This document shows, one piece after another, positions 9,179 to 18,112 of a DNA stretch of 64,000 nucleotides (its first letter is position 1; each line of letters starts with the position of its first letter). This stretch comes from JAABQG01 sp963726365 (lineage in GTDB: Bacteria > Pseudomonadota > Gammaproteobacteria > Burkholderiales > Burkholderiaceae_C), in the NCBI GenBank assembly GCA_963726365.1, contig CAVSCI010000007.1:124001-188000 (forward strand), given 5' to 3'. The translations under genes were made by a program, and so were the position numbers. Under the pieces are notes generated by a model, which worked only from the letters and a program-made list of their open reading frames with translations, did no database searches and had not been told where the DNA came from.

Positions 9179-9852
9179 TTCTTGGCTCCCTTGTTCGCGG
9201 GCGCAGCCTTGCGTTGGGCCGCGACCTCTTCCGGGTCCAGATAGCGGAATGTCTTCGCCGTCGCGTCCATGGACAAGGCGCCATCTTTGGCAGGCAGAAG
9301 GGTCAAGTTGTTCAAGGTGACGATGCGTGAAAGATGTGCAATATCTGAAGTAAAGGAGCCAATGTCGTTATATCGACCGGTCACGCGAATCGCAATGGGT
9401 AATTCGGCGTAGTACTCCTTGACGCTGATCTGTCCAGGACGGAACAAATCAAACTGAAGGCTGCGCCCAAGCCCGGCCTGATTGATGTCCGATAGAAGCG
9501 CATCCATTTCGGCCTTGCTGGGCAATTGCTTTTCGAGTTGAGTCACGAACTGCAAAACCTGTTCGCGCTGCTTTTTCAACGCCTCCAGGTTGACGGCCTG
9601 TGCAACCTTCTTTTTGAAATCCTCGCGCAACTCAACTTCTTTTTTCTGTTCGGCCTCAAGTTGCACAGCTGAGTCTTGAAGCCATGCGAACCACAACCCC
9701 GCCACTACAAAAACAGTGACAAACAGACATAGCAGGTAACGCGGCAGTTCAGGCCATGAAGCTGGATCCTTTGGGTCAAGATTTCGAAATTGCTTCTGGA
9801 TATTGCCGGACAGTTCCGAGAAACTGGCCGCCTTGGAGGTATGAGTCACCAT
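9175..9852 (-). CDS. pilO: Type IV pilus inner-membrane protein PilO
   Basis: Inner-membrane platform protein of 225 residues that pairs with PilN. A cytoplasmic N-terminus is followed by one transmembrane helix (RYLLCLFVTVFVVAGLWFAW, about residues 39-58). A coiled coil follows (EAEQKKEVELREDFKKKV, LEALKKQREQVLQF), then the PilO ferredoxin-like domain with LPSKAEMDALLSDINQAGLG and GRYNDIGSFTSDIAHLSRIV. The gene starts 12 bp after pilN and overlaps pilP. Confidence 0.95.
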   Translation of the reverse strand: MVTHTSKAASFSELSGNIQKQFRNLDPKDPASWPELPRYLLCLFVTVFVVAGLWFAWLQDSAVQLEAEQKKEVELREDFKKKVAQAVNLEALKKQREQVLQFVTQLEKQLPSKAEMDALLSDINQAGLGRSLQFDLFRPGQISVKEYYAELPIAIRVTGRYNDIGSFTSDIAHLSRIVTLNNLTLLPAKDGALSMDATAKTFRYLDPEEVAAQRKAAPANKGAKK

Positions 9853-9864
9853 GTTCTGGTCCCT

Positions 9865-10578
9865 TTACGGCTTTACCGATGCCGAGGCAGCCCCGCGCGC
9901 GACCGCGGAGGCGGCAGACGCAACGCCGGCCGGAGAGGTGGAAATCGAGGCAGAACCGACGGGCGCCGAGGCAGCAGAAGCCACACTGACGGGCGCAGAA
10001 GCTGGGCGCGCAACTTCGCTGGCGCGCAGAAGCCGGACACGGACTGTGAAATTGGAAACCCTTCGCTGGTCTCGCGGGCTCAAGGCAAGATTTGAGGCGA
10101 CAATTTCAACGAGTTCAGGGCGTTTCAGCCACTGGCTGTTGTATGCAAGATTGCGTAACAATTCAGAGACGCGCTCATTGGATTGCGCTACTCCGGTGAC
10201 CGTTACCGTCTGGTTATCCTGCTTGAGCGAAGTCAGATAGACCCCGCTCGGCAGTTGGCGAACCAACTCATTGAGCAAGTGCACAGGCAGATTTCGGTCT
10301 GCCTGAAGATCCTCAACCGCCTGCTGTCGTGCGCGCAACGACGCAATTTCATTTTGAAGCGTGGCAATGTCCTTGATCTGGAGTTCAAGAACCTTGATCT
10401 CGCTTTGCAGATATTGATTCTTGCCACGTTGGCCGGAAATCTGCGCCTCGTACCAGGCATACACAATTCCCCCCAGAACGAGGCCGAGCACTGCGGACGC
10501 AGCGAGGGCGACATAAAAGAGTTCGCGCCTGCGCTTGCGTGCAGCCTCGCGATGCGGCAGAAGGTTGATCAGTATCAC
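9865..10578 (-). CDS. pilN: Type IV pilus protein PilN with long Ala/Ser tail
   Basis: Platform protein of 237 residues. The start chosen is the GTG that overlaps the pilM stop (GTGA), giving the conserved N-terminus ILINLLPHREAARKRRR, the segment that binds PilM. One membrane helix (VALAASAVLGLVLGGIVYAW) and a coiled coil follow, then LVRQLPSGVYLTSLKQ and the fold end at RVSNFTVRVRL. After this the protein carries about 50 extra residues rich in Ala, Ser, Val and Pro (for example PASAPVSVASAASAPVG). Most PilN proteins end near residue 190-205, so this tail is unusual and probably disordered in the periplasm. Confidence 0.93.
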   Translation of the reverse strand: MILINLLPHREAARKRRRELFYVALAASAVLGLVLGGIVYAWYEAQISGQRGKNQYLQSEIKVLELQIKDIATLQNEIASLRARQQAVEDLQADRNLPVHLLNELVRQLPSGVYLTSLKQDNQTVTVTGVAQSNERVSELLRNLAYNSQWLKRPELVEIVASNLALSPRDQRRVSNFTVRVRLLRASEVARPASAPVSVASAASAPVGSASISTSPAGVASAASAVARGAASASVKP

Positions 10579-11654
10579 TGCAGAAACCTCCGCATGGCAA
10601 GCCCGCATGAAGTCAGGTAGGAGGGTGCCTCGCGGCGCAGTTTGTTCTCACGCACACCGCCACCGATCTCCATGCCCGCGAAAGGATCTACGACACTGCA
10701 AGGAAATGATGTCTGCTGCGTCACAGCAGCGGTCAGCCCAGCCAGCGCCGCCGAACCTCCGGCCAACATTGCATAGTCAACGCGGTTGTAGGGCGTGCTT
10801 GTAAAAAAGAACTGCATGGCCCGACTGATTTCCTGTGCCAGGCTCTCGACGAACGGCTGCAGGACACTTTTCCCATAATCGTCGGGAAGATCCCCGCTGC
10901 GCTTCTTGGCCTCCGCCTCCTCAGGGGAAAACCCATACTGACGAACAATCAGTTGCGAAAGCTGGGCGCCACCGAACGCCTGGTCACGGTCATATAGAAC
11001 TTCCTGATTGCGAATGACCTGCATGCTGGTTGTGAAAGCGCCGATCTCAAAAAGCGCAACGATCGCGTCAGCTCCATTGTTCGGCAGGTTTTCGATCAGC
11101 CGACTGACAGCCAGCTTGGACGCATAGGATTCAACATCCAGGATGACCGGATTCAACCCGGCCGCCTCTGCGATGCCCTGCCGGTCCTGAACCTTGTCTT
11201 TGCGCGAAGCAGCAATCAAGACGTCCACATCCCCCGAGGACGCTGCGCTCGGCCCGATCACACAGAAATCCAGGCTGACCTCATCAAGGGAAAAAGGGAT
11301 GTACTGGTTGGCTTCGGACTCGACCTGGACCTCCAGTTCCTTCTCACTCATGCCACCGGGCAAAATAATCTTCTTGGTGATGACCGCCGAAGGCGGCAGC
11401 GCCATGGCCACGTTCTTGATTCGAGTCCCGCTCTTTTTGACGACACGCCGCACCGCCTCAGCCACTTCGTCAAACTTTTCGATGTTGCCATCGGTGATCC
11501 AACCCATCTCCAGAGGCTCCATCGCGTAGCGCTCCAGTATGAATTGGCCCGACGCATCACGGCCGAGTTCGACAAGCTTCACACTGGACGAACTAATGTC
11601 GAGCCCGACCAGTGGTGCGGGCTGCCGGCTAAATATGGACGCCAAAGAAATCAC
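10575..11654 (-). CDS. pilM: Type IV pilus actin-like ATPase PilM
   Basis: Cytoplasmic actin/FtsA-like protein of 359 residues that binds ATP and the PilN tail to build the pilus assembly platform. Seen motifs are PLVGLDISSSSVKLVEL (phosphate-1 region), FEIGAFTTSMQV (phosphate-2) and LAGGSAALAGL (adenosine loop). NVAMALPPSAVITKKI and EVQVESEANQYIPF are PilM-specific. It is the first gene of the pilMNOPQ operon, divergent from ponA with a 268 bp spacer. Confidence 0.96.
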   Translation of the reverse strand: MISLASIFSRQPAPLVGLDISSSSVKLVELGRDASGQFILERYAMEPLEMGWITDGNIEKFDEVAEAVRRVVKKSGTRIKNVAMALPPSAVITKKIILPGGMSEKELEVQVESEANQYIPFSLDEVSLDFCVIGPSAASSGDVDVLIAASRKDKVQDRQGIAEAAGLNPVILDVESYASKLAVSRLIENLPNNGADAIVALFEIGAFTTSMQVIRNQEVLYDRDQAFGGAQLSQLIVRQYGFSPEEAEAKKRSGDLPDDYGKSVLQPFVESLAQEISRAMQFFFTSTPYNRVDYAMLAGGSAALAGLTAAVTQQTSFPCSVVDPFAGMEIGGGVRENKLRREAPSYLTSCGLAMRRFLQ

Positions 11655-11922
11655 AAAAGACCCCTGAACCCAACCATGAAGCGGCTGGAAAACTTAAGAA
11701 ATCACTTCAATGCTATCAGTAAGCCCCTTGTCCGGCAAAGGATTTCCGGCTGCCCCCCCCATCAAAACGTTGCCAAAAGCCGACGTCGGCGCTTGATGCC
11801 ACAGTTTCCGACAACGACTGGCGTTGGCGATTTTGCAACAGGTAACAATAGGATAAGCCCCGTGCCAATAGTGATTGCACAGATTTTTATAATGACCAGG
11901 CGCATCTGCGCAATCATCATTT
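11655..11922. promoter_or_regulatory. Divergent pilM / ponA intergenic region
   Basis: This 268 bp spacer must hold promoters for both the pilus operon and ponA. A TATAAT sequence at 11888-11893 lies 30 bp before the ponA ATG and could be its -10 box. No strong -35 hexamer is visible at 16-18 bp spacing (CCAATA is the best). A run of eight C residues occurs near 11753-11760. No clear operator was seen. Confidence 0.35.
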
Positions 11923-14331
11923 ATGCCCGCCAAGCCTCAACGAACTGAATCAGCATCACCTCCAGGTCAATCTGGAGCACCGCGCTCAAGCTGGAAAGCG
12001 CGCCTGGTTCGCCTGATGGTCTGGAGCGCAGGTTTGGCACTTGCCGGCATCGCGTCGGTGGGATTCGCTGTTGCAATCGCCCTTGCTGCGGCGTATCCCA
12101 ATCTGCCCGATATTTCGGACCTCTCCGACTACCGACCCAAACTGCCACTTCGAGTCTTTACATCTGACGGTGCATTGATGGGCGAGTTTGGCGAGGAGCG
12201 GCGCAATCTCACCCCCATCAACGACATCCCGCAAGTCATGAAAGACGCAGTTCTCTCCATTGAGGACGCGCGTTTCTACAAGCACGGCGGGGTGGACTAC
12301 CTCGGGGTGATCCGTGCCGGACTGGCCAATATGGGTCGCCTGAAGAGTCAAGGCGCATCCACGATCACCATGCAGGTTGCGCGAAACGTGTACCTTTCTT
12401 CGGAAAAAACCTACACCCGAAAGATCTACGAAATCCTGCTGACGTTCAAGCTGGAGCACCTTCTGACCAAGGACCAGATTCTTGAGATCTACATGAACCA
12501 GATCTTTCTGGGCAACCGCGCCTACGGTTTTGCTGCGGCCTCAGAAGCCTACTTCGGGAAACCCCTCAAGAATGTATCCATAGCCGAAGCGGCGATGCTG
12601 GCGGGCTTGCCCAAGGCGCCCTCGGCTTACAACCCGATCAACAATCCCAAGCGCGCCCGGTCTCGCCAGCTCTACATCATTGAGCGCATGGAAGAAAACG
12701 GCTTTATCACACCAGCGCAGGCCGAAGTTGCAAAAAAGGAAGAACTCAAGATCAAGACAGGGCTTGACAACACCCGCGTCCACGCCGAATACGTCGCGGA
12801 GACCGTTCGGCAGCTGATCTATGCCCAGTATGGCGACGAGACCTACACCCGCGGCCTGAACGTCTATACAACGCTCAAGGCTGCCGAACAGGACGCTGCC
12901 TATCGGGCCATGCGAAAGGGCATCATGGACTACGAGCGGCGACAGATTTACCGGGGGCCCGAACAGTTCATTGATCTGCCTGCCGACCCGAAAGAGCGGG
13001 AAGACGCCATCGATGACGCGCTGACCGAACACCCCGACAATGGTGATGTTCTGTCTGCAGTCGTCCTGGACGCCAGCCCAAAAAAGATTGTCGCGATTCG
13101 ACAAAACAGCGAAATTATCGAGATCACGGGTGACGGCCTCAAGCCGGCGCAATCGGGCCTGTCAGACAAAGCCGCGCCAAAGATCAGGATTCGTCCCGGC
13201 GCGGTGATCCGGATTGCCCTTACGCCGAAGAACACTTGGGAAATCACGCAACTTCCTGAAGTCGAGGGGGCATTCGTGGCGCTGGACCCGCGCGACGGCG
13301 CAGTTCGGGCGCTTGTCGGCGGCTTTGATTTCAATAAGAACAAGTTCAATCACGGCACGCAGGCGTGGCGGCAACCCGGTTCCAGTTTCAAACCCTTTAT
13401 TTATTCGGCGGCGCTGGAAAAGGGCTTTACGCCATCCACCATCGTCAATGACGCTCCCTTGTTTTTCGATGCCGGCGTGACCGGGGGCCAGCCTTGGGAG
13501 CCCAAGAACTACGACGGAAAATTCGAAGGCCCGATGCCCTTGCATACGGCACTGGCCAAGTCCAAGAACATGGTGTCGATCCGGATCCTTCAGGCGGTGG
13601 GCGCACACAACGCCCAAGACTGGATTACACGCTTCGGATTTGATGCCGAGAAGCATCCTCCCTACCTGACCATGGCGCTGGGTGCGGGCTCTGTCACCCC
13701 GATGCAGATGGCCACCGCCTATTCCGTGTTTGCCAATGGTGGCTACCGCGTCAACCCCTGGCTGATCACCCGGGTTTCGGACCAGAAAGGCAAGGTCCTG
13801 ATCGAAATCAAGCCGCCCGTCCTCGGAGAGTCGATGCGCGCCATCGACGCGCGCAACGCCTTCATCATGAGCCGCTTGCTGCAGGAAGTGGCGCGCTCCG
13901 GAACCGCGGCCAAGGCCCAGGCGATGCTGAAGAGGACCGATCTGTACGGCAAGACCGGCACCACGAATGACTCCATTGACACCTGGTTCGCCGGCTACCA
14001 ACCGACACTTACAGCAGTCGTGTGGATGGGTTACGACACGCCACGCTCGCTGGGTGATCGGGAAACGGGCGGAGGCTTGAGCCTTCCAGTATGGATCAAT
14101 TTCATGGAAACCGCGCTGCGCGGCGTGCCCGTCAAAGAGTTGAGTGTGCCGGAAGGTGTCGTAAATTCTGGTGGGGAATGGTTCTTCGACGAGTTTGTTC
14201 ACAACTCCGGCGTCAGCAGCCTGGGACTCGAGGAAAAGGGAGCCGCCGGGGCTTCGCCTGGCGGGGCGGGGACCCAGGAGATGCCTCCCACGGACGAGCG
14301 AAAACGCATACTTGATCTGTTCAAGAACTGA
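11923..14331 (+). CDS. mrcA: Penicillin-binding protein 1A
   Basis: Bifunctional peptidoglycan synthase of 802 residues, anchored by one N-terminal membrane helix (about residues 30-55) with the catalytic domains in the periplasm. The GT51 glycosyltransferase shows EDARFYKHGGVDYLG, QGASTITMQVARN and YMNQIFLGNRAYG. The transpeptidase has SSFK at 487-490 (catalytic Ser), SKN in ALAKSKNMVS, and KTGTT at 677-681. The insertion between the two domains fits the ODB/OB-type PBP1A architecture. It is divergent from pilM, a conserved arrangement in proteobacteria, and abuts cyaY tail to tail. Confidence 0.96.
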   Translation: MPAKPQRTESASPPGQSGAPRSSWKARLVRLMVWSAGLALAGIASVGFAVAIALAAAYPNLPDISDLSDYRPKLPLRVFTSDGALMGEFGEERRNLTPINDIPQVMKDAVLSIEDARFYKHGGVDYLGVIRAGLANMGRLKSQGASTITMQVARNVYLSSEKTYTRKIYEILLTFKLEHLLTKDQILEIYMNQIFLGNRAYGFAAASEAYFGKPLKNVSIAEAAMLAGLPKAPSAYNPINNPKRARSRQLYIIERMEENGFITPAQAEVAKKEELKIKTGLDNTRVHAEYVAETVRQLIYAQYGDETYTRGLNVYTTLKAAEQDAAYRAMRKGIMDYERRQIYRGPEQFIDLPADPKEREDAIDDALTEHPDNGDVLSAVVLDASPKKIVAIRQNSEIIEITGDGLKPAQSGLSDKAAPKIRIRPGAVIRIALTPKNTWEITQLPEVEGAFVALDPRDGAVRALVGGFDFNKNKFNHGTQAWRQPGSSFKPFIYSAALEKGFTPSTIVNDAPLFFDAGVTGGQPWEPKNYDGKFEGPMPLHTALAKSKNMVSIRILQAVGAHNAQDWITRFGFDAEKHPPYLTMALGAGSVTPMQMATAYSVFANGGYRVNPWLITRVSDQKGKVLIEIKPPVLGESMRAIDARNAFIMSRLLQEVARSGTAAKAQAMLKRTDLYGKTGTTNDSIDTWFAGYQPTLTAVVWMGYDTPRSLGDRETGGGLSLPVWINFMETALRGVPVKELSVPEGVVNSGGEWFFDEFVHNSGVSSLGLEEKGAAGASPGGAGTQEMPPTDERKRILDLFKN

Positions 14332-14661
14332 TCATGCAGAGAAATCCAGTTTGACCAACGCCTGTGTGCTGGCATCACGGGACAGGACGGAAAAAAATTC
14401 GCCCTGTCCCTTGGTATCCAGCCATTGGGTACCGTCGTACTTGAAGTGGTAACCGCCTGATCGCGCGGCCAGCCAGACCTCATGCAGGGGCTTTTGAAGA
14501 TTCACCACGATCTGGCTCCGGTTTTCAAAGGTCAGCGTGATCATGCCCCCCACCCGCTGGTTATCGATGTCTGCATCGGTTTGATCGTTCAAGCGGTCGC
14601 AGGTGGATTCAATGCTTTTGAGCAAGCTTTCTGCGCGGTCCATGAATTCAAGGTCGGTCAT
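14332..14661 (-). CDS. cyaY: Iron-sulfur cluster assembly protein CyaY (frataxin)
   Basis: Bacterial frataxin, 109 residues, which binds iron and modulates IscS-dependent Fe-S cluster assembly. The start chosen is MTDLEFMDRAESLLKSIE, matching the family; an upstream in-frame methionine would add ten non-conserved residues. The acidic helix includes DQTDADID. The sheet signature NRSQIVVNLQKPLHEVWLAA, then GGYHFKYDGTQWLDT, is diagnostic. It is convergent with mrcA with no gap, and divergent from lptM by 12 bp, the usual cyaY-lptM-lysA arrangement. Confidence 0.95.
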   Translation of the reverse strand: MTDLEFMDRAESLLKSIESTCDRLNDQTDADIDNQRVGGMITLTFENRSQIVVNLQKPLHEVWLAARSGGYHFKYDGTQWLDTKGQGEFFSVLSRDASTQALVKLDFSA

Positions 14662-14673
14662 TACAATTTGCCC

Positions 14674-14859
14674 ATGTTGAAAGTTCGCCAAATTCTAGTC
14701 ACCGCGATTGTCCTTGCGGCAGGCACGGTAGTATTGAGCGGTTGTGGGCAAAAGGGTCCTTTGATCCTGCCGCCGCCAACAGCGACCACGGCACCGAAAC
14801 CAGCCCCGGCAGCCCCCGGGCCCCTCATTCCGGCTTCCGCCGCATCGTCGACCCAATGA
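14674..14859 (+). CDS. lptM: LPS translocon maturation lipoprotein LptM (YifL-like)
   Basis: Very short outer-membrane lipoprotein of 61 residues. The start MLKVRQILVTAIVLAAGTVV leads to the lipobox LSGC and the family signature GCGQKGPLILPPP. The tail is Pro/Ala-rich. In E. coli LptM assists oxidative maturation of LptD; the function here is inferred from the motif and its place upstream of lysA. Its stop overlaps the lysA start (ATGA). Confidence 0.85.
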   Translation: MLKVRQILVTAIVLAAGTVVLSGCGQKGPLILPPPTATTAPKPAPAAPGPLIPASAASSTQ

Positions 14860-16133
14860 ACCCATCCCTGCTTCCCGGACAGCCCCACTTTGCCTACCGG
14901 GGCGATCAGCTTTTCGCCGAGGACGTCTGCCTGGGAGAACTGGCGCGAACCTACGGCACACCGTTGTTCGTCTATTCGAAGGCAGCGATGCTGTCCGCGC
15001 TCGCGGCTTACCAGCGGGGATTTGCCGGACGCAAGGTGCAGATTTGCTACGCGATGAAGGCCAACTCCTCCCTCGCCGTGCTGCAAGTGTTCGCCCGGGC
15101 GGGTTGCGGCTTCGACATCGTGTCTGGCGGCGAACTCCAGCGCGTGCTGGCCGCAGGCGGCGATGCCGCGAAGATCATTTTTTCCGGCGTTGGAAAGACA
15201 CGAGAGGAAATGCAGCAGGCGCTCATGGCGGGTATTGGATGCTTCAACGTGGAGAGCGAAGCCGAACTTGAAGTGCTGAGCGAGGTGGCCACGCGTTGCG
15301 GTGCAACAGCCGCCGTGAGCATCCGGGTCAATCCGAATGTGGACCCGAAAACCCACCCCTATATCTCCACAGGACTGAAGGGCAACAAGTTCGGCGTGGC
15401 GCATGAGCGTGCACTGCAGGCCTATCAGCGCGCCGCCGCGCTGCCCGGACTGCGCGTCGCGGGCATCGACTGCCACATTGGCTCGCAGATCACGGAAGAG
15501 CGCCCCTACCTCGATGCAATGGATCGCATCCTCGACCTCGTCGATTCGATTGAGGCTGCCGGCATTCCGATCGGGCATATCGATTTTGGCGGGGGACTCG
15601 GCATTGACTACAACGGCGACACGCCACCGCAAGCGGATGCCCTTTGGGCGCATCTGCTGGAGAGGCTGGATGCCCGAGGCTACGGTGCGCGTGAGCTGAT
15701 GATCGAGCCGGGTCGCTCGCTGGTGGGCAATGCCGGCGTTTGCCTGACCGAGGTGCTCTACCTCAAGCCCGGTGAGCAGAAGAACTTTTGCGTGATCGAT
15801 GCCGCCATGAACGATTTACCGCGCCCCGCGATGTACCAGGCCTTCCACCAGATCGTGCCTTTGGAGCGCAGGGCGGGGCAGGCATCGATCGTTGACGTCG
15901 TGGGCCCGGTTTGCGAGAGCGGCGACTGGATCGGGCGTGACCGCGCATTGAACGTCAGGTCAGGCGACCTGCTCGCGGTCCTCTCGGCAGGGGCCTATTG
16001 CATGAGCATGGCCAGCAACTACAACACGCGCGGCCGGGCTGCGGAAGTGTTGATCGACGGGGCCGTAGCCCGCCTTGTGCGGCGACGTGAAACGGCGAAG
16101 GATCAGATGAGCAGCGAAATCTTGCTGGACTGA
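14856..16133 (+). CDS. lysA: Diaminopimelate decarboxylase
   Basis: PLP-dependent fold-type III enzyme of 425 residues that decarboxylates meso-diaminopimelate to lysine, the last lysine step. The start MNPSLLPGQPHFAYRGDQL overlaps the lptM stop. The PLP lysine is in ICYAMKANSSLAV, and the phosphate-binding glycines in HIDFGGGLGIDY. Substrate and dimer residues are in HIGSQITEERPY, MIEPGRSLVGNAG and GPVCESGDWIG. Downstream it converges on msrQ across a dispersed repeat. Confidence 0.96.
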   Translation: MNPSLLPGQPHFAYRGDQLFAEDVCLGELARTYGTPLFVYSKAAMLSALAAYQRGFAGRKVQICYAMKANSSLAVLQVFARAGCGFDIVSGGELQRVLAAGGDAAKIIFSGVGKTREEMQQALMAGIGCFNVESEAELEVLSEVATRCGATAAVSIRVNPNVDPKTHPYISTGLKGNKFGVAHERALQAYQRAAALPGLRVAGIDCHIGSQITEERPYLDAMDRILDLVDSIEAAGIPIGHIDFGGGLGIDYNGDTPPQADALWAHLLERLDARGYGARELMIEPGRSLVGNAGVCLTEVLYLKPGEQKNFCVIDAAMNDLPRPAMYQAFHQIVPLERRAGQASIVDVVGPVCESGDWIGRDRALNVRSGDLLAVLSAGAYCMSMASNYNTRGRAAEVLIDGAVARLVRRRETAKDQMSSEILLD

Positions 16134-16142
16134 ATGATCCTG

Positions 16143-16200
16143 TTTTTGATAGCTAGGAAAGGCCAACCGACGCTGGATAACCCCATTTTTTTCTGTAAAA
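16143..16200 (+). repeat. Dispersed repeat, copy 3 (lysA / msrQ junction)
   Basis: Plus strand shows TTTTTGATAGCT, then GGCCAACCGACGCTGG and CCCATTTTTTTCTGTAAAA. It lies between convergent lysA and msrQ and supplies the last codons and stop of msrQ. Confidence 0.6.
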
Positions 16201-16788
16201 TCTGACAAAACGCCAGCCTAGCAGGGCGCCGAGGATCGCGGCATACACCGCGACTTCGCCGAAGTCGTTTTTCCCCGCCCGCATCCAGAAAAAATGGAGA
16301 ATTGCCAGTGCGGCGACGACATGGACCGCCTTGTGCAGCATCTGCCAGCGCGCAGCCCCGAACGCGCGGATGGCCCCGTTGAACGACGTGGCGGCCAAAG
16401 AGGTCAAGAGCAGGAAGGCCGAAAAACCGACCAGGATGAACGGACGCTTGGCGATATCCCTGGCGATATCCGCCACGTCGAAGCCCATGTCGAACCCGCT
16501 GTAGCTCATCAGATGCAGCACGACATAAAAATACACAAAAAGCCCCAGCATCCGGCGGAAACGGGCCAGCGCCGGCGTCGCGGTGATCACGCGCAGCGGT
16601 GTCACGGCCAGCACCAGGCACAGAAACCGCAGGGTCCAGTCCCCCGTGGCGCGAATCAGGTACTCGGCGGGATTGGCACCCAGCTGATCATTCACCGCCC
16701 CATAGACCAGACCGGCCAACGGCAGCAGTGCCAAAATGAAAACCAGGGGTTTGGCGGCTGGATGCGACAGGACACGGGACAACCGCAT
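16153..16788 (-). CDS. msrQ: MsrQ, heme-binding membrane subunit of MsrPQ
   Basis: Integral membrane b-type cytochrome of 211 residues in the ferric-reductase-like family. It passes electrons from the quinone pool or a flavin to periplasmic MsrP. Several transmembrane helices are visible (LVFILALLPLAGLVYGA, WTLRFLCLVLAVTPLRV, FYVVLHLMSY, VVAALAILHFFWM). Candidate heme histidines lie in YFYVVLHLMSY, MLHKAVHV and LAILHFF. The start overlaps the msrP stop (TGATG). The C-terminal codons lie in a dispersed repeat. Confidence 0.92.
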   Translation of the reverse strand: MRLSRVLSHPAAKPLVFILALLPLAGLVYGAVNDQLGANPAEYLIRATGDWTLRFLCLVLAVTPLRVITATPALARFRRMLGLFVYFYVVLHLMSYSGFDMGFDVADIARDIAKRPFILVGFSAFLLLTSLAATSFNGAIRAFGAARWQMLHKAVHVVAALAILHFFWMRAGKNDFGEVAVYAAILGALLGWRFVRFYRKKWGYPASVGLS

Positions 16789-17792
16789 CAGAAATTCTTT
16801 TTCAGATCCATGCCTGCGTACAACTGTCCGACCTGCGCCTCGTAGCCGTTGAACAGCACGGTCTTGCGTTTCTTGGCAAACAGGCCATCCTCGCCAATGC
16901 GCCGTTCAGTTGCCTGACTCCACCGTGGGTGATCGACATTCGGGTTCACATTGGAATAAAAACCATACTCCTGGGCAGCCGCCTTGTTCCAGGCGGTGGG
17001 AGGCTCCTTTTCGGTGAAACGAATCTTGACCAGGCTCTTTGCGCTCTTGAAGCCATACTTCCAGGGCACGACCAGGCGCACCGGCGCACCGTTCTGGTTG
17101 GGAAGGATTTCGCCGTACATGCCAAATGCGAGCAATGTCAGCGGGTTCATGGCCTCGTCGAGGCGAAGTCCCTCGACATAGGGCCAGTCCAGCACCCGTG
17201 AACCCACGAAGGGCATCGTTTTCGGGTCGGCCAGGGTGACGAACTCTACGAATTTCGCGTTGCCGAGCGGTTCGACACGCTTGATGAGTTCGCTCAGGGA
17301 GTAGCCCACCCAAGGAATCACCATGGACCAGCCCTCGACGCAGCGGAGCCGGTAAATTCGCTCCTCCTGTGCGCTCAGCTTGAGCAGGTCTTCAATCGTG
17401 TACTTCGCCGGCTTCCTGACCAGCCCTTCGACCTCCACGGTCCAAGGCGTGGTTTTCAGAGTGTGGGCATTCTTCGCCGGATCGGCTTTGTCGGTCCCGA
17501 ACTCGTAGAAGTTGTTGTAAGTGCTGGCATCCTTGTAGTCAGTGAGCTTCTCCATGGTCATCGCACCGGCAACGCCAGATTTCCCGGCCGCCAGTGCGGC
17601 GAGTCTGCCCGGACGCTGATAAGTCGCCGTCTGCGCCAGAGCGTCGCGCGCCGCCCATGTCGCCATCACCGCCCCGGCCGCACCGCCGGCCATCAGGCGC
17701 AGCATGTCGCGTCGACCCTCGTACGTGGCGCGCGAGGTGATTTCGCTGGAAAAGGGGTGAATGAAACCGTCGTCAGAAGACTTGATGAGCAT
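16788..17792 (-). CDS. msrP: MsrP, periplasmic methionine-sulfoxide reductase
   Basis: Molybdopterin enzyme of 334 residues that repairs oxidised methionine in periplasmic proteins. A Tat signal is present: twin arginine in EGRRDMLRLMAGGAAGA followed by a hydrophobic stretch and an ALAQ cleavage region. The Mo-ligating Cys is in YRLRCVEGWSMVIPWVG. Cofactor contacts lie near YNNFYEFGTDK, and RLVVPWKYGFKSAKSLVKI is a family block. It is translationally coupled to msrQ. Confidence 0.95.
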   Translation of the reverse strand: MLIKSSDDGFIHPFSSEITSRATYEGRRDMLRLMAGGAAGAVMATWAARDALAQTATYQRPGRLAALAAGKSGVAGAMTMEKLTDYKDASTYNNFYEFGTDKADPAKNAHTLKTTPWTVEVEGLVRKPAKYTIEDLLKLSAQEERIYRLRCVEGWSMVIPWVGYSLSELIKRVEPLGNAKFVEFVTLADPKTMPFVGSRVLDWPYVEGLRLDEAMNPLTLLAFGMYGEILPNQNGAPVRLVVPWKYGFKSAKSLVKIRFTEKEPPTAWNKAAAQEYGFYSNVNPNVDHPRWSQATERRIGEDGLFAKKRKTVLFNGYEAQVGQLYAGMDLKKNF

Positions 17793-18112
17793 GGGGCGAT
17801 CCTTGTTTCAGGTTTCGTCGCGGGATGATCGTCATTCTTACAAAGTTCCGCTGAAAGGTCCCCGGGAGGCCGTGATACCCCGATTCGGCGAGGCGTCATT
17901 GCCCGCCGGCAGTGAACCGACGTACTGCGGACGGGTCTGATTCCCGAAATAAAAAAGGGCGGGCCTTTCAACAAGACCCGCCCTGGTATGGCGCCGAGGA
18001 GACCGGACAAGATTCAACGAAAAACCAGCATCCGGAAAGCCCGACTCGTCAATTCAACCGCACTTGCCAGCCATCATCATTGATCAGGACTGCAAAGGCC
18101 GCGGCGCAATGA
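17793..18112. other. Intergenic region between msrP and cytochrome c4
   Basis: 320 bp with no convincing gene. It contains the minus-strand terminator of the cytochrome gene (17951-17984) and must hold the msrPQ promoter. Short open frames here lack codon bias and recognisable motifs. Confidence 0.5.
17951..17984 (-). terminator. Rho-independent terminator of cytochrome c4 gene
   Basis: On the minus strand a GGGCGGG / CCCGCCC stem (7 bp plus flanking A-T) encloses a loop of about 13 nt and is followed by a run of six T residues. It lies about 130 bp downstream of the cytochrome stop codon. Confidence 0.75.
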
